Notes: generated from the sequence alone by a model not told the origin. DNA of 64,000 nt from Providencia alcalifaciens (GCF_915403165.1 NZ_OU659204.1:2356001-2420000); one strand, 5' to 3'; counted from the first letter of the stretch, positions 24,443 through 35,324 are shown. A program made the numbers and translations.

Positions 24443-26878
24443 ATGTCAATGCATAAAAATAAAACAAATACTCATTTCGCAGAACTGAGCAGGAGGGAGT
24501 TTCTTCAAACCTCCGCAACCGTAGCGGGTGCAGCCGCCGTTGCAGGCTCAATCACTCTGCCTTTTGCTGCTCAAGCAAAAACACCAACCATCATGCCCGA
24601 CGAAGTCAGTGAAAAAATCAGCTACAGCGCTTGTTTAGTCAACTGCGGTAGTCGCTGCCCTCTTAAAGTTCATGTGAAAGATGGCGTTATCAGCCGTATT
24701 TCCAATGAAACCATGTATGACGATTCAACACTGGGAGAACATCAGATTCGCCCTTGTCTGCGTGGTCGTTCAGTTCGCTGGAAAACCTATAATCCAGACC
24801 GTTTAAAATACCCAATGGTACGTGTGGGTAAACGTGGAGAAGGTAAGTTCAAAAAAATTAGCTGGGATGAAGCTACCACTATCATTGCTGAAAAACTGAA
24901 ATATACCATCGATAAATACGGCAGCGATGCCATTTATTACCAATATGGTTCCGGTTCAACGGGTGCCAACTTACACGGTCGTGCTGCCTGTAAACGTCTT
25001 TTAAGTTTAACGGGTGGATTTTTAGGTGACTACGGGACTTATTCCTACGCGCAGTTAATGGAGATCACTCCCTATGTTTACGGCAGTGTGGAAGAGTCTT
25101 ATTTAACTGAAATCCAAAACTCCGATCTCGTGGTCATGTTTGGCCATAACTTGGCTGAAACCCGCATGTCCGGTGGTGGTCAGTTCTATGAAACACTAAA
25201 TGCGCTCGATAAGAGCAAAGCAAAAGTGATTATTATCGACCCACGCCGTACCGATAGCGTAACAACGTTAGGCGCTGAGTGGATCCCAATCTATCCGGGT
25301 ACTGACGCCGCGTTAGTAGCAGCCCTGGGTTATGTGATGATCCAAGAAGGCTTAACCGACGAAGAATTCCTGAAAAATTACTGTGTGGGCTGGGATGAAT
25401 CAACCCTGCCAGCATCAGCGCCACGTAATGCCTCTTACAAAGACTACATCATGGGCAATGGCCCTGATGGTATTGCTAAAACCCCTGAGTGGGCGAGCAA
25501 GTTAACGGGGATTTCGGTTTCACGTATTATTCAGTTAGCCCGTGAAATTGGTAACGCTCAACGTGCTTGGATCTCACAAGGCTGGGGCTTACAACGTACC
25601 GAGAATGGTGAGCAAGCGTGTCGCTCTATCATGATGCTGCCTATTATGTCTGGCAATATCGGTCGTTCAGGGACTAACACCGGTTTATGGGGTAACAGTT
25701 TTGCCTATCCAGTGGCTGGATTTGGCTTACCAAACCCAGTAAAAGCGCAGATCCCTACCTACATGTGGTCAGAAGCCATTGTACGTGGTAAAGAGTTAAC
25801 CGCAGAAAACGGTGGGATCAAAGGCGTTGATAAGCTGAATAATGACATCAAATTTATGTGGTGTTATTCCAGTAATGTCATCGGAAACCAGCATGGTGAT
25901 TTGAATAAGACCCATGAAATTCTGTCTGATGGGTCAAAATGTGAGTTTATCCTTGTTTGGGATAACCACGATACCCCATCGGCAAAATATGCAGACTTAC
26001 TGCTGCCAGATGTAACTACCGTCGAAACAAACGACCTGATCAATAACTCCTATGCAAGTGGGGCTTATCACTATCTGGTGCGTCTACAAAATGCCATTGA
26101 ACCACTGTGGGAAAACCGTCCAAACTACGATGTGTTAGTCGAGGTAGCAGAGAAAATGGGCGTGAAAGATCAATTCACCGAAGGTCGTACCTACGCAGAA
26201 TGGATTGAGTTTTGCTACAACAAAACCCGTGAAAAAATGCCTCATTTGCCAGAATTTAGTGAGACCGATGGTGCGGGGATCATCGACCGTAAGTTCCTCA
26301 ATAGTGCTGAAAATGTGGCACTGAAAAGCTTCCGTGATGACCCAGTGAATAATCCACTGAAAACGCCATCCGGCAAAATTGAAATTTACTCCGAAAAACT
26401 GGCTGAACGCGTGAAAAACTGGGAACTTCCAGAAGGTCAGCGTATTCCAGCTATTCCTGAATATTGTGTGAATAAAGAAGGTGTTGAAGCACAAGCAGCA
26501 CAGAAAAAACACTCTTTATTAATGACGGGCTTCCACGATAAGGGTCATGTTCACTCAACCTATTACAACGTGGCTATGCTGCGTGAGGCTATTCCTCATC
26601 AATTCTGGTTAAACCCAATTGATGCACAAGAACGTGGTTTGAAGAACGGCGACTTAGCTGAAATCTTCAATGATCGCGGGCGTATTCAGATTAAAGTCAA
26701 AGTGACTGAGCGCGTCTTACCCGGTGTGATTGCGGTTCCTCAAGGTGCATGGCGCACATTGAATACCGAAGGTTTAGATGTTGGTGGTTGTATCAACACC
26801 CTAACCTCCCATGTCCCTTCTCCACTGGCGAAAGGCACACCACAACATACTAACCTTGTTGAAGTCAAACGCGCTTAA
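24443..26878 (+). CDS. dmsA: Dimethyl sulfoxide reductase catalytic subunit DmsA
   Basis: This 811-residue molybdopterin oxidoreductase starts with a Tat signal (SRREFLQTSA near residue 16, hydrophobic stretch, cleavage after AAQAKT). The Fe-S cluster motif CLVNCGSRCPLKV follows, with a fourth Cys in IRPCLRGRS. Later come molybdopterin-binding blocks and a final GGCINTLTSHVPSP. DmsA reduces DMSO and related S- and N-oxides as the terminal step of anaerobic respiration. The FNR promoter lies 65 bases upstream. It is followed by dmsB after 11 bases. Length and motifs are intact. Confidence 0.95.
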   Translation: MSMHKNKTNTHFAELSRREFLQTSATVAGAAAVAGSITLPFAAQAKTPTIMPDEVSEKISYSACLVNCGSRCPLKVHVKDGVISRISNETMYDDSTLGEHQIRPCLRGRSVRWKTYNPDRLKYPMVRVGKRGEGKFKKISWDEATTIIAEKLKYTIDKYGSDAIYYQYGSGSTGANLHGRAACKRLLSLTGGFLGDYGTYSYAQLMEITPYVYGSVEESYLTEIQNSDLVVMFGHNLAETRMSGGGQFYETLNALDKSKAKVIIIDPRRTDSVTTLGAEWIPIYPGTDAALVAALGYVMIQEGLTDEEFLKNYCVGWDESTLPASAPRNASYKDYIMGNGPDGIAKTPEWASKLTGISVSRIIQLAREIGNAQRAWISQGWGLQRTENGEQACRSIMMLPIMSGNIGRSGTNTGLWGNSFAYPVAGFGLPNPVKAQIPTYMWSEAIVRGKELTAENGGIKGVDKLNNDIKFMWCYSSNVIGNQHGDLNKTHEILSDGSKCEFILVWDNHDTPSAKYADLLLPDVTTVETNDLINNSYASGAYHYLVRLQNAIEPLWENRPNYDVLVEVAEKMGVKDQFTEGRTYAEWIEFCYNKTREKMPHLPEFSETDGAGIIDRKFLNSAENVALKSFRDDPVNNPLKTPSGKIEIYSEKLAERVKNWELPEGQRIPAIPEYCVNKEGVEAQAAQKKHSLLMTGFHDKGHVHSTYYNVAMLREAIPHQFWLNPIDAQERGLKNGDLAEIFNDRGRIQIKVKVTERVLPGVIAVPQGAWRTLNTEGLDVGGCINTLTSHVPSPLAKGTPQHTNLVEVKRA

Positions 26879-26889
26879 GGAGTTAATTG

Positions 26890-27507
26890 ATGAAACAGTA
26901 TGGCTTTTATTTTGACTCCACAAAATGCACTGGCTGTAAAACCTGTCAGGTAAGTTGTAAGGACGAAAAAGACTTAGATTTAGGTCCTAAATTCCGCCGA
27001 GTGTATGAATTTGGTGGCGGTAGCTGGCAGAAGCAAGACGGTATTTGGCAACAAAATGTCTATAGCTACTACCTGTCTATTTCGTGTAACCATTGCTCGA
27101 ACCCAACTTGCGTAGAAGGTTGCCCAACTGGCGCAATGCACAAACGCAGCGAAGATGGTTTAGTGGTTGTGGATCAGTCTATCTGTGTAGGCTGTCGTTA
27201 CTGTGAACTGCGCTGCCCATACGGTGCGCCACAGTTTGACGAAAAGAAAAAACTGATGAGCAAATGCGATGGCTGTTATGAGCGTGTCGCAAAAGGAATG
27301 AAGCCGGTTTGTGTAGAGTCTTGCCCGCAGCGCGCTTTAGATTTCGATGACATTACCGTTTTACGTGAGTTACACGGTACGGAGTGCGGCATTGCACCAA
27401 TGCCAGACCCAAGCCTGACTAACCCGAATATCGTCATCAAGCCACACAAAGATGCTAAGCCATCGGGTGATAAAAGTGGCGAATTGAAAAACCCTGCGGA
27501 GGTCTAA
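26890..27507 (+). CDS. dmsB: DMSO reductase iron-sulfur subunit DmsB
   Basis: This protein of about 205 residues has the four ferredoxin-type Cys groups of DmsB: CTGCKTCQVSC near residue 14, CNHCSNPTCVEGCPTGAM near residue 67, CVGCRYCELRCPYGAP near residue 99, and CDGCYERV with CVESCPQRAL. It carries electrons from DmsC to DmsA. The ATG at 26890 has AAGGAG at 26878-26883. A TTG one codon earlier is less likely. Confidence 0.96.
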   Translation: MKQYGFYFDSTKCTGCKTCQVSCKDEKDLDLGPKFRRVYEFGGGSWQKQDGIWQQNVYSYYLSISCNHCSNPTCVEGCPTGAMHKRSEDGLVVVDQSICVGCRYCELRCPYGAPQFDEKKKLMSKCDGCYERVAKGMKPVCVESCPQRALDFDDITVLRELHGTECGIAPMPDPSLTNPNIVIKPHKDAKPSGDKSGELKNPAEV

Positions 27508-27508
27508 T

Positions 27509-28285
27509 ATGCATGAGTTACCACTGGTTTTCTTTACTGTCTTAGGGCAATCCGCGGCGGGTTTATTTCTGTTAGCTTATATTGCGAAAAAAATGGGCTC
27601 AATCGACGATAACCAGCTGAAAACAGCCAATATTATCGGGTTTATCATTGTGATAATTGGCTTAGGTATTGGCGCACTGCACGTCGGCCAACCACTGCGT
27701 TTCTTCAATATGTTGTTGGGCGTGGGTCGCTCACCAATGAGTAATGAAGCGTTCTTGAGTGGCGTGTTTGTGGGTTGTGCCGCCGCTACACTGTTTTTCA
27801 CTCACTTTGTTAAACAAACGGCTCTGCGTGAACTGTCTAACATTGCGACGGTGATTTCAGGGTTAGCGTTCGTTTGGTCAATCCCACAGGTGTATAACAT
27901 TGCGACAATTGCTAACTGGGATACCCAATTCACTACACTGCAAATGTGGACAACCCTGTTTGTGGGCGGTGGCGCACTCGCGATGGCAATCGGCGCTCGT
28001 GGTTTAGGATTAATGGCATTTTTAGCGGGTACCTTTGCGATTTTTGCCAGCCGTGCCAGCTATCAAGCATTTTTAAGCGAAACTGCACCCGCATTAAGCG
28101 CAGAACAAACCGGCTTTTGGGGTTTCCAAGTGATTGTATTAGCGATCGCCTTAGCGGCATTCGTTGGGTTCGCTATCAAGCAGCGTTCACCAAAAATCCC
28201 ATTACTAACCTGTGCAGCAGCCGTATTACTCGCAGAACTGTCTGGTCGTATTGCCTTTTATAACCTGTGGCAAATCACCATGTAA
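27509..28285 (+). CDS. dmsC: DMSO reductase membrane anchor DmsC
   Basis: This 258-residue protein has eight or so hydrophobic segments and the DmsC N-terminus MHELPLVFFTVLGQSAAG. It contains GALHVGQPLRFFNMLLGVGRSPMSNEAF near residue 55, a conserved menaquinol-side block (split here: GALHVGQPLRF and GVGRSPMSNEAF). It anchors DmsAB to the membrane and oxidises menaquinol. Its ATG follows the dmsB stop by one base with GGAGG upstream, so translation is coupled. A terminator lies 50 bases after the stop. Confidence 0.95.
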   Translation: MHELPLVFFTVLGQSAAGLFLLAYIAKKMGSIDDNQLKTANIIGFIIVIIGLGIGALHVGQPLRFFNMLLGVGRSPMSNEAFLSGVFVGCAAATLFFTHFVKQTALRELSNIATVISGLAFVWSIPQVYNIATIANWDTQFTTLQMWTTLFVGGGALAMAIGARGLGLMAFLAGTFAIFASRASYQAFLSETAPALSAEQTGFWGFQVIVLAIALAAFVGFAIKQRSPKIPLLTCAAAVLLAELSGRIAFYNLWQITM

Positions 28286-28335
28286 GGTGCTATAACCTCA
28301 GATTATGATTAGCAATATAAAATAATTAATAGTAT

Positions 28336-28364
28336 AAGAGCCTGAATTCAGGCTCTTTCTTTTA
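28336..28364 (+). terminator. Terminator between dmsC and dmsD
   Basis: AAGAGCCTGAATTCAGGCTCTT is an uninterrupted palindrome of 22 bases followed by TTCTTTT. It should end most dmsABC transcripts before dmsD. Confidence 0.85.
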
Positions 28365-28392
28365 AGTTAATTTAAGCTTTATAGGTAATATC

Positions 28393-28992
28393 ATGCAAAC
28401 TCTCGATACTACTCTTTTTCGTATTTTAGGGGGAATGTTTTACTACTCTCCTGAAACACCCACGTTTCAAACGTTGCAACCTGTACTGCGTGAGATCCCA
28501 TCCCTGTATGATTGGCAAGAACCCACTCAGCTGATTGCCGACTGTGAGGCATTAAGTGATTACCCAGCAGACACGCTTACCTATGATTTTTCGATTCTTT
28601 TTGAAGGTCAAGGTGCAATGCCAGCACCACCGTGGGGCTCGGTGTATCTGTCTCACGACAACACCGTTATGGGGGATTCCACCAGCGCCTATCGCCAGTT
28701 TTTGATGTCCCATGGATTAGTTACTGATACGGGATTACGGGAGCCAGAAGACCAATTTGGTTTAATGTTAATGGCCATTTCAGCACTGGCAGAGCAAGGT
28801 CAAGACGATGCCATTGTGGAATTACTCGAGCAGCATTTATTACCTTGGGCGGAACGTTACTTAACGTTGGTTCAGCAAACGTCAACTGAACATGGGTTTT
28901 ACCCTACCCTTGCCAAAATCACTCAGACCTATTTGGCTGGTGTGCAAAAACAGCTAGGTTTACAGCCTGCCACGGCCGAACTTTTCCGTTAA
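28393..28992 (+). CDS. dmsD: DmsD/TorD family chaperone
   Basis: This 199-residue all-helical protein has the TorD/DmsD pattern: YDFSILFEGQGAMPAPPWGSVYL near residues 76-98 (the family's central motif, quoted here as PAPPWGSVYL) and EPEDQFGLMLMAI near residue 115. DmsD binds the DmsA twin-arginine signal and guides cofactor loading before export. It lies downstream of dmsABC but is separated by a strong terminator, so it either depends on read-through or has its own promoter. Confidence 0.9.
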   Translation: MQTLDTTLFRILGGMFYYSPETPTFQTLQPVLREIPSLYDWQEPTQLIADCEALSDYPADTLTYDFSILFEGQGAMPAPPWGSVYLSHDNTVMGDSTSAYRQFLMSHGLVTDTGLREPEDQFGLMLMAISALAEQGQDDAIVELLEQHLLPWAERYLTLVQQTSTEHGFYPTLAKITQTYLAGVQKQLGLQPATAELFR

Positions 28993-29006
28993 TAAACCTT
29001 GAAAGA

Positions 29007-29043
29007 AAATGAGTTTGCTAGCACGTAAGCAAACTCATTTTTA
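29007..29043. terminator. Bidirectional terminator between dmsD and the DUF924 gene
   Basis: A 13-bp perfect stem (AAATGAGTTTGCT / AGCAAACTCATTT) with an 8-base loop separates two convergent genes. T runs are present on both strands. Confidence 0.9.
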
Positions 29044-29053
29044 TGTAGACGAA

Positions 29054-29596
29054 CTAGAATGACGAGTTAGGCTGCTGTAAAAAGGCAATTTCTTCTCGAG
29101 TTGACGGTCGGCCGAGGATCTCGTTGCGGTGCGGGTAGCGCCCAAACTTATCGATAATGGCCTTATGGCGCATTTCATAATCCAACGTACTATCATCCCC
29201 CAACATACGGAATAGCTCCACCGCTTGCAGGTGGATAAAGCTCGATTCTGAATGCATAAATGGCATTAACATAAATTTGCGCTGAGATAGCGTAAGCAAA
29301 TGATAATCCGGCTGCTTAATGGCTTCTTGCGCTAATGCTAGCGCCATCGCATCTTGTGCGAACGCTTTTGGGGTATCTCGCCATAAGTTACGGGAAAACT
29401 GGTCAAGAATAATAATTTCCGCTAAACGGCCACGAATAGAGACTCGCCAATAAGCCAGTTCCCCTTTTGCCGCCTGTTCACTGAGCGCAGTAAAACGCTT
29501 TGCGATGGTTAAGTCGAATTTTTCGCTTTTTTCAAACCACTGTTTTGGGGTCGATTCTTCAAACCAAAATGAAAGCACTTCTTCCATGGCATTCAT
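29054..29596 (-). CDS. DUF924 family protein
   Basis: This 180-residue protein is of the DUF924 type: VLSFWFEESTPKQWFEKSEKFD at the N-terminus (quoted in part), IIILDQFSRNLWR near residue 62, FMLMPFMHSES near residue 108 and KFGRYPHRNEILGR near residue 148. The family is all-helical and of unknown function. AGG seven bases before the ATG at 29596 supports that start. The gene is convergent with dmsD and probably monocistronic. Confidence 0.88.
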   Translation of the reverse strand: MNAMEEVLSFWFEESTPKQWFEKSEKFDLTIAKRFTALSEQAAKGELAYWRVSIRGRLAEIIILDQFSRNLWRDTPKAFAQDAMALALAQEAIKQPDYHLLTLSQRKFMLMPFMHSESSFIHLQAVELFRMLGDDSTLDYEMRHKAIIDKFGRYPHRNEILGRPSTREEIAFLQQPNSSF

Positions 29597-30028
29597 AAGT
29601 TACCTATTTATATTATTATTGCGATTATTATTACGATATCGAGTTCATCGTAGATAAAAATAGTTCAAATTGACAGGATGGAGATCTGAAAACACAAATT
29701 TGCAGATAAAAATTTTGTTATTTGCGAGCTAGACCTAAAATAATCGCGATAACACTCAGTAACTTCCTACTGTTTTTATTACATCACGTTTTTATTGCAT
29801 CAAGATAAGTATTCTTTTTTTGATAATGATAAATGCTCGATCACACATTCTTATTTGCTGTTTAATGTGAATTTAAATTTATCTATCGTATGAATACATA
29901 CATTTATTTAATCCAATGTTAGAATTTGACTTATATTTTATAGACAAATAACGCGCCCTTATATATTGAGCGTATTGATTTGACATCTTGGGTGTACTTC
30001 ATTAGCAGTGAGTGGGAAGGCAAGATAA
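29597..30028. other. Gene-free spacer of 432 bases
   Basis: AT-rich spacer between the divergent DUF924 gene and the small gene at 30029. A weak FNR-like sequence (TTGAT-AATG-ATAAA) occurs near 29818. I see no RNA gene, repeat or convincing reading frame. Confidence 0.5.
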
Positions 30029-30304
30029 ATGGCAGGACATATGGTACTTATCGGTTGGGCGTTGTGGGTCAGTCCTTGTGGCACCGATTCATGCGATGCA
30101 TTACCCGTGACCGAAACCATTTTTACCCAAGAACAATGCATGAGCCGAAAATCCTATTTAGAGGCAAAACGCCCTAATTTGTTTTTCTTATGTGGTGAGG
30201 TTTATCGTGATAGCGATGAAATCGCTAAAGAGGAAAAAAGTGTCGTTCCTGCACCTAACCCGCCACTCCCCGTACGTAACTTACCGGAACGTAAATCACG
30301 TTGA
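30029..30304 (+). CDS. Small hypothetical protein with paired Cys
   Basis: This 91-residue protein has a short hydrophobic N-terminus (MAGHMVLIGWALWVSPCG), four Cys residues and a basic Pro-rich tail (PAPNPPLPVRNLPERK). GGAAGG upstream of the ATG is a good ribosome site. I do not recognise a family. The N-terminus may be an uncleaved membrane anchor or a signal peptide. It is convergent with the biotin carboxylase gene, with a GC-rich hairpin (GGTGGC / GCCACC) in between at about 30325-30341. Confidence 0.55.
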   Translation: MAGHMVLIGWALWVSPCGTDSCDALPVTETIFTQEQCMSRKSYLEAKRPNLFFLCGEVYRDSDEIAKEEKSVVPAPNPPLPVRNLPERKSR

Positions 30305-30372
30305 GTTACGATTAAATGGGTAAGGCGGTGGCCGTTCGCCACCCCCTATTAACGATTAATAACCATTAGCGA

Positions 30373-32115
30373 TTAGATAATCTCCGCAATTTTATTATCT
30401 GCATTGATAAAATCCCCTTGTTTAGCCGTATATTTCAGCTCCCCTGAACGGTGGGCGATGACTTGAACTTCCATTTTCATTGCCTCCATCACACCAATTA
30501 TGTCCCCTTCTGTCACCTTATTTCCCTGAGGAACCAACCAGTTGAATAGCACGCCAGAAATGGGTGCGTTCACGCTGTTAGGGTTATTTTCCATCCCTTG
30601 AGGCGCTGAGGTAGCCGTCGTAGGGTTCATTGCCATTCCAGCAAACAGTTGCGCGGGCAACCCCAGTTCACAACGTTTCCCATCAATTTCAATAAATGAC
30701 CGTGTTAACGCTTGTTCAGCTTGCGGTAACTGACGTTTCGCTGGGGGAATTTCAACACTAAATTCCGTTTCAATCCAACGGGTATGTACCTTAAAGTTTT
30801 CACAAAAATCGGCTTGCTCCATCACCGCTCGATGAAAAGGCAATACGGATGCAACCCCTTCAATCTTAAATTCAGCTAATGCGCGACGAGCACGCACAAT
30901 CGCCTGCTCGCGGGTTTGCCCAACCACAATCAATTTCGCCATTAGCGAGTCAAAGGTACCGGGAATGGCTTTACCTGTTTCAACGCCGCTATCAACACGG
31001 ACGCCAGGGCCTGATGGGGCATCAAAACATAAAATGGTTCCCGGAGTCGGTAAGAAGCCATTCCCGGCATCTTCCGCATTGATACGAAATTCAAAAGCAT
31101 GCCCACGAGGCTTAGGCGTTTCTTGAATACTCAGAGGCAAGCCTTCAGCAATACGTAGCTGCTCAACCACCAAATCTATTCCGGCCGTTTCTTCTGTGAC
31201 TGGGTGCTCAACCTGCAAACGGGTGTTCACTTCTAAGAAGGATAAGGTGCCTTCTTGGCTTAATAAGAATTCGACCGTTCCCGCTCCCACATACCCTGCT
31301 TTACGGCAAATATCTGTGGAAGCGCGAATAATTTGTTGTTCCAGTTCAGGAGTTAAAAATGGAGCGGGTGACTCTTCCACCAGCTTTTGATTTCGGCGTT
31401 GCAACGAACAATCTCGCGTTCCCACGACAACAACGTTCTCGTGGGTATCGGCGATGACCTGCGCTTCAATATGGCGCGGGTTATGCAAAAATTGTTCAAT
31501 AAAGCATTCCCCGCGACCGAATGCCGCTGTCGCTTCACGCACCGCCGAGTGGTATAACTCTTCCACTTCATGCATCTGCCATGCCACTTTTAAACCACGA
31601 CCACCGCCGCCAAATGCCGCTTTAATTGCGATGGGTAGCCCATGTTGATGGGCAAACTGCACCACTTCTTGGGCGGTTTCAACGGGATCTTTAGTTCCCA
31701 CGACAAGTGGCGCACCCACTTGTAAAGCGATATGTCGGGCTTGGACTTTGTCCCCCAAAATATCAATACTTTCTGGGCTTGGACCAATCCAAATCAAGCC
31801 AGCTTGCTGCACTGCGCGCGCGAATTCAGCGCGTTCAGAAAGAAAACCGTAGCCCGGATGCACCATGGTTGCACCGGATTTTTTCGCTATCTCAATCAGT
31901 TTCTCAATGTTTAAGTAGCTCTGTGCTGGGGTATTTCCACCTAGCCCATAAGCTTCGTCCGCCATGTTGACATGTAATGCGTCAATATCGCTATCGGCAT
32001 ACACTGCCACAGACGCAAAACCATAATCGCGGCAAGCACGAATAATACGTACGGCTATCTCACCGCGGTTGGCAATCAATACCTTATGCTGTGCATTTTT
32101 ATTATTGGTATTCAT
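30373..32115 (-). CDS. Biotin carboxylase/BCCP fusion linked to the 5-oxoproline cluster
   Basis: This protein of about 580 residues has a biotin carboxylase domain: [21 protein letters not shown] at the start (quoted here as [10 protein letters not shown]), the ATP-grasp loop [14 protein letters not shown], and [17 protein letters not shown]-terminal biotinyl domain carries [12 protein letters not shown], with the biotin-accepting Lys. It resembles alpha subunits of acyl-CoA carboxylases, but it lies directly behind pxpBC with no carboxyltransferase gene nearby. A link to an ATP- and bicarbonate-dependent step on the same substrate is plausible and unproven. ATGs at 32124 and 32115 are possible, both inside the overlap with pxpBC. 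Confidence 0.88.
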   Translation of the reverse strand: MNTNNKNAQHKVLIANRGEIAVRIIRACRDYGFASVAVYADSDIDALHVNMADEAYGLGGNTPAQSYLNIEKLIEIAKKSGATMVHPGYGFLSERAEFARAVQQAGLIWIGPSPESIDILGDKVQARHIALQVGAPLVVGTKDPVETAQEVVQFAHQHGLPIAIKAAFGGGGRGLKVAWQMHEVEELYHSAVREATAAFGRGECFIEQFLHNPRHIEAQVIADTHENVVVVGTRDCSLQRRNQKLVEESPAPFLTPELEQQIIRASTDICRKAGYVGAGTVEFLLSQEGTLSFLEVNTRLQVEHPVTEETAGIDLVVEQLRIAEGLPLSIQETPKPRGHAFEFRINAEDAGNGFLPTPGTILCFDAPSGPGVRVDSGVETGKAIPGTFDSLMAKLIVVGQTREQAIVRARRALAEFKIEGVASVLPFHRAVMEQADFCENFKVHTRWIETEFSVEIPPAKRQLPQAEQALTRSFIEIDGKRCELGLPAQLFAGMAMNPTTATSAPQGMENNPNSVNAPISGVLFNWLVPQGNKVTEGDIIGVMEAMKMEVQVIAHRSGELKYTAKQGDFINADNKIAEII

Positions 32116-33706
32116 AAGCTTCATGACTCCCTTCAAGTTGATAAAATTCACGTAATGGATTAAAGCGGATTTTGCCGTTCACGGGGATTTGCCCTGCGAG
32201 ATCCAAATGATAGTTACACACTGCCCCTATCACCGGATACCCTCCCGTTAATGGGTGATCATTTAAAAATAACACCGGCTGCCCATTCGCTGGAACTTGG
32301 ATAGCGCCAATACAAGTGCCTTCACTCGGTAATTCTTGCAACCGTTCACGGCTTAGCGGTACTTCACCCGCAAGGCGTAACCCGATACGGTTTGAGGCGG
32401 CAGTTACCTGCCAAACTTGCTGGCGCAGTAATTCGGCGGCTTGTTCAGTAAACCAATCTGTTCTAGGCCCCATCACCACATCCAGTACCACCACATCATC
32501 TATTGTCGGGTAATCAAAAGCTGGCGATTCGGTGAGCGAAATAGCGCGATGACTCATTTTTTGATGAATCGATAAAGATTGCCCGACCATTAATGGCGCG
32601 GGGCCAACCTGAGCTAAAGTATCGAATGAACAACTTTCAAGAATCGGTGCCACAGAAAAGCCCCCGCGTACTGCAAAATAGCTACGTACACCTTTAGTCG
32701 GGCGTCCTAATTGAATGACATCCCCTTTTGCGAGGTGAATCGGTTGGTAAGTTGCTGAGGTGTATATCTGCCCGTCTTCCGTGGTGATGGTAACAGGACA
32801 CTCTGCGCCTGTAATACCGACCAGCACATCTCGATTAGCGCGGACCTTTAAGCCACCTTGCGTCACTTCCAATACAGTAGATTGCGTACAGTTACCGACC
32901 AAACGATTTGCACTGTATAGCGCCGATTTGTCCATCGCGCCTGATTCGGAGATCCCTAACGCTGACTGCCCAATACGTCCTCTATCCTGGAATAAAGTTT
33001 GTAGCCCTGTCGCCAGTACCGTGAGATCGTAAGTTTGGTTTTTATCGATAGGTTTAATGTCAGTTTGGCTTGGTAAACTATAGCTCACGCGGCTCTTGCT
33101 TTGGTCAACAAATTGCACCCGATAACCTGCTTGTAAAAGTGCGGGCTCTGGGCGATTAATATCCCACACAGCTAAATCAGTCTGACCAATCAGTTGCCAA
33201 CCACCGGGGCTGGCTTGTGGATACACACTGCTAAATTCTCCCGCCAGTGCCACTGACCCCGCAGGAATTCGCACGCGAGGGGACTGGCGGCGCGGTACCT
33301 GTAATTGTGCTTGTTTCGATACCATATAACCAAATCCGGGCGCGAAACCACTAAATGCCACCAGATATTCATTTTCAGTATGACGGCGAATCACCTCTTC
33401 GATAGAGACCCCTAAATACTCCGCCACTTCCGATAAGTCTTCCCCGGTATAGTGCACTGGAATAGTGACAGATTTTCCCGTTTTAGCTTCACCACCTTCA
33501 ATATTGCGCAGAGAAATTTGCTGCACAATCGCATTAACATGCTCAATCGCTGGGTTATAACGCACTAATACCGTTCGTGCCGCTGGGGTTATCTCTTCAA
33601 TGCCTTTAATAGGACGATGCGTTAATGAGTCTGTGAGTGCCATCGTCTGTTCGAGACTCGGCAGTTCAACCATAAACGCGCTTAAATTGACAGGTAAGAA
33701 ACGCAT
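32102..33706 (-). CDS. 5-oxoprolinase subunits PxpB and PxpC fused
   Basis: This 534-residue protein joins a KipI/PxpB-type domain (residues 1-215, with the [11 protein letters not shown] block and [14 protein letters not shown]) to a KipA/PxpC-type domain (from about residue 230, with [19 protein letters not shown] and later [19 protein letters not shown]). In E. coli these are separate subunits that with PxpA hydrolyse 5-oxoproline to glutamate using ATP. The fusion is seen in other bacteria. The gene lies between the DUF1445 gene (8-base gap) and the biotin carboxylase gene (short overlap). Confidence 0.92.
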   Translation of the reverse strand: MRFLPVNLSAFMVELPSLEQTMALTDSLTHRPIKGIEEITPAARTVLVRYNPAIEHVNAIVQQISLRNIEGGEAKTGKSVTIPVHYTGEDLSEVAEYLGVSIEEVIRRHTENEYLVAFSGFAPGFGYMVSKQAQLQVPRRQSPRVRIPAGSVALAGEFSSVYPQASPGGWQLIGQTDLAVWDINRPEPALLQAGYRVQFVDQSKSRVSYSLPSQTDIKPIDKNQTYDLTVLATGLQTLFQDRGRIGQSALGISESGAMDKSALYSANRLVGNCTQSTVLEVTQGGLKVRANRDVLVGITGAECPVTITTEDGQIYTSATYQPIHLAKGDVIQLGRPTKGVRSYFAVRGGFSVAPILESCSFDTLAQVGPAPLMVGQSLSIHQKMSHRAISLTESPAFDYPTIDDVVVLDVVMGPRTDWFTEQAAELLRQQVWQVTAASNRIGLRLAGEVPLSRERLQELPSEGTCIGAIQVPANGQPVLFLNDHPLTGGYPVIGAVCNYHLDLAGQIPVNGKIRFNPLREFYQLEGSHEAYEYQ

Positions 33707-33714
33707 AAGCCCCC

Positions 33715-34521
33715 CTATACGTGGTAAGCGGCGTCAGGAACATCCGTGATAAACATATATCCCGGAGCATGACTTAACGCAAAAGGAACACCCGATCTCA
33801 TCACCGCTGCTTGAGGCGTCACACCACAAGCCCAAAATACGGGAATTTCACCGTCTTCAATGCGGACTGCGTCCCCAAAATCAGGGCGCATAATATCGCG
33901 GATCCCCAGTAATTCGGGCGCGCCAATATGTACGGGAGAGCCATGTACCGCGGGAAAACGCCCCGAAATCATGACGGCATCGGCAACACGATCTGCAGGG
34001 ATTGGACGCATTGATACTACAAGCTCGCCTTCTAAACGCCCCGCAGGACGACACAATTTGTTAGTTTTATACATCGGCACATTGGAACCATCGGTAATGT
34101 GGCGAACATCAATACCCGCCTCTATCATCGGTGTTTCAAAGGTAAAACTGCAACCAATCAAGAAAGTGACTAAGTCAGGATGTTGCTGATAAATGGCCGT
34201 CGCATCCGTAATTTCATCCACCAGCGTGCCCTGTTCCCAAACACGATAACGAGGAATATCGGTACGCAGATCGGCACCTTCGGCTAATACGGTTTGCCAA
34301 CTCCCTGATTCGCACACATCCAAGACAGGGCAACTTTTGGGGTTCCGCTGAGCATAAAGTAGGAAATCAAACGCCCAATCCCTCGGTAACGCAATCATAT
34401 TGGCTTGGGTCATTCCCGGTGCCATGCCTGCAGTGGGTTTATCATAACCATGACGAATCGCTTCTCTCGCCGCTTTCGCGGCTTGAATTGCCTCCTTTGA
34501 GGCTTTCATTAATGCATTCAT
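33715..34521 (-). CDS. DUF1445 family putative hydro-lyase (YcsI type)
   Basis: This 268-residue protein is of the DUF1445/YcsI family: [21 protein letters not shown] near residues 32-52 (quoted in part), [18 protein letters not shown] near residue 119 and [12 protein letters not shown] near residue 229. Family members are annotated as hydro-lyases, and some as D-glutamate cyclases, which would make 5-oxo-D-proline. That would fit the neighbouring 5-oxoprolinase genes. The start overlaps the pxpA stop by four bases, so translation is coupled. Confidence 0.85.
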   Translation of the reverse strand: MNALMKASKEAIQAAKAAREAIRHGYDKPTAGMAPGMTQANMIALPRDWAFDFLLYAQRNPKSCPVLDVCESGSWQTVLAEGADLRTDIPRYRVWEQGTLVDEITDATAIYQQHPDLVTFLIGCSFTFETPMIEAGIDVRHITDGSNVPMYKTNKLCRPAGRLEGELVVSMRPIPADRVADAVMISGRFPAVHGSPVHIGAPELLGIRDIMRPDFGDAVRIEDGEIPVFWACGVTPQAAVMRSGVPFALSHAPGYMFITDVPDAAYHV

Positions 34522-35297
34522 GCTTGACCTCTCTTTCCTGCAAAGGCACAGATACCGATCCCTTGCAGCTCAAAGAGTTCACGTACTTTTTTCGCCATCT
34601 CTAACGCACCGGGGCTATCTCCATGTACACAAATGGATCCCGCTTCAATGGGGGTAAATTTCCCATCAATAGCGACTACACCGCCTTCATTCACTAACTG
34701 CAACATGCGCTTAGCCACTAATTCTGGGTCATGCAAGACAGAGCCTGCTAGCTTGCGAGACACCAGCGTACCATCGCTGTTGTAAGCTCTATCAGCAAAG
34801 GCTTCTGCAACCACCTTCAACCCACTCTCTTTTGCCCAACCAATCAATGAGGATCCTGCCAATGCCACCAGCGTTAACTGGTTATCAATTCCCAAGATCC
34901 CATCAATCACTGCCATCGCTTGGCGTTTGTCATGGGCGATGGTGTTATATAGCGCGCCGTGTGGTTTGACATATTCCACTTGAGTACCTGCCGCCGTCGC
35001 AAGCCCCTTTAATGCGCCAATTTGATAAATCACGTCTGCGGTTAATTCGTTAGACGCAATGTCCATATTTCGACGGCCAAATCCGACTAAGTCAGGGTAT
35101 CCCACATGCGCTCCGACCGTTACGCCTTGTTTTTGCGCGGCAATGAGTGTTTGAAGGATCCCTTCGGGAGAGCCCGCATGGAACCCACAAGCAATGTTGG
35201 CGCTACTGACAATACTCAGCATTGCCTCATCATTGCCCATTTTCCATTGACCAAAACTTTCACCAAGGTCGCTATTTAGGTCGATTTGCTTATTCAT
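34518..35297 (-). CDS. pxpA: 5-oxoprolinase subunit PxpA (LamB/YcsF family)
   Basis: This 259-residue protein has the LamB/YcsF signatures: [18 protein letters not shown] at the start, [29 protein letters not shown] and [10 protein letters not shown], then a C-terminal [10 protein letters not shown]. PxpA supplies part of the ATP-dependent 5-oxoproline hydrolysis site together with PxpB and PxpC. It is second in a five-gene minus-strand operon that begins with a transporter gene. Confidence 0.94.
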   Translation of the reverse strand: MNKQIDLNSDLGESFGQWKMGNDEAMLSIVSSANIACGFHAGSPEGILQTLIAAQKQGVTVGAHVGYPDLVGFGRRNMDIASNELTADVIYQIGALKGLATAAGTQVEYVKPHGALYNTIAHDKRQAMAVIDGILGIDNQLTLVALAGSSLIGWAKESGLKVVAEAFADRAYNSDGTLVSRKLAGSVLHDPELVAKRMLQLVNEGGVVAIDGKFTPIEAGSICVHGDSPGALEMAKKVRELFELQGIGICAFAGKRGQA

Positions 35298-35324
35298 TAT
35301 TGTTCCTCAATCCTTGATAACGAC

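Noticed and set aside
30325..30341. GGTGGC/GCCACC hairpin as terminator of the biotin carboxylase gene
   Set aside because: The stem is short and no T run follows on either strand, so I did not list it as a separate terminator.
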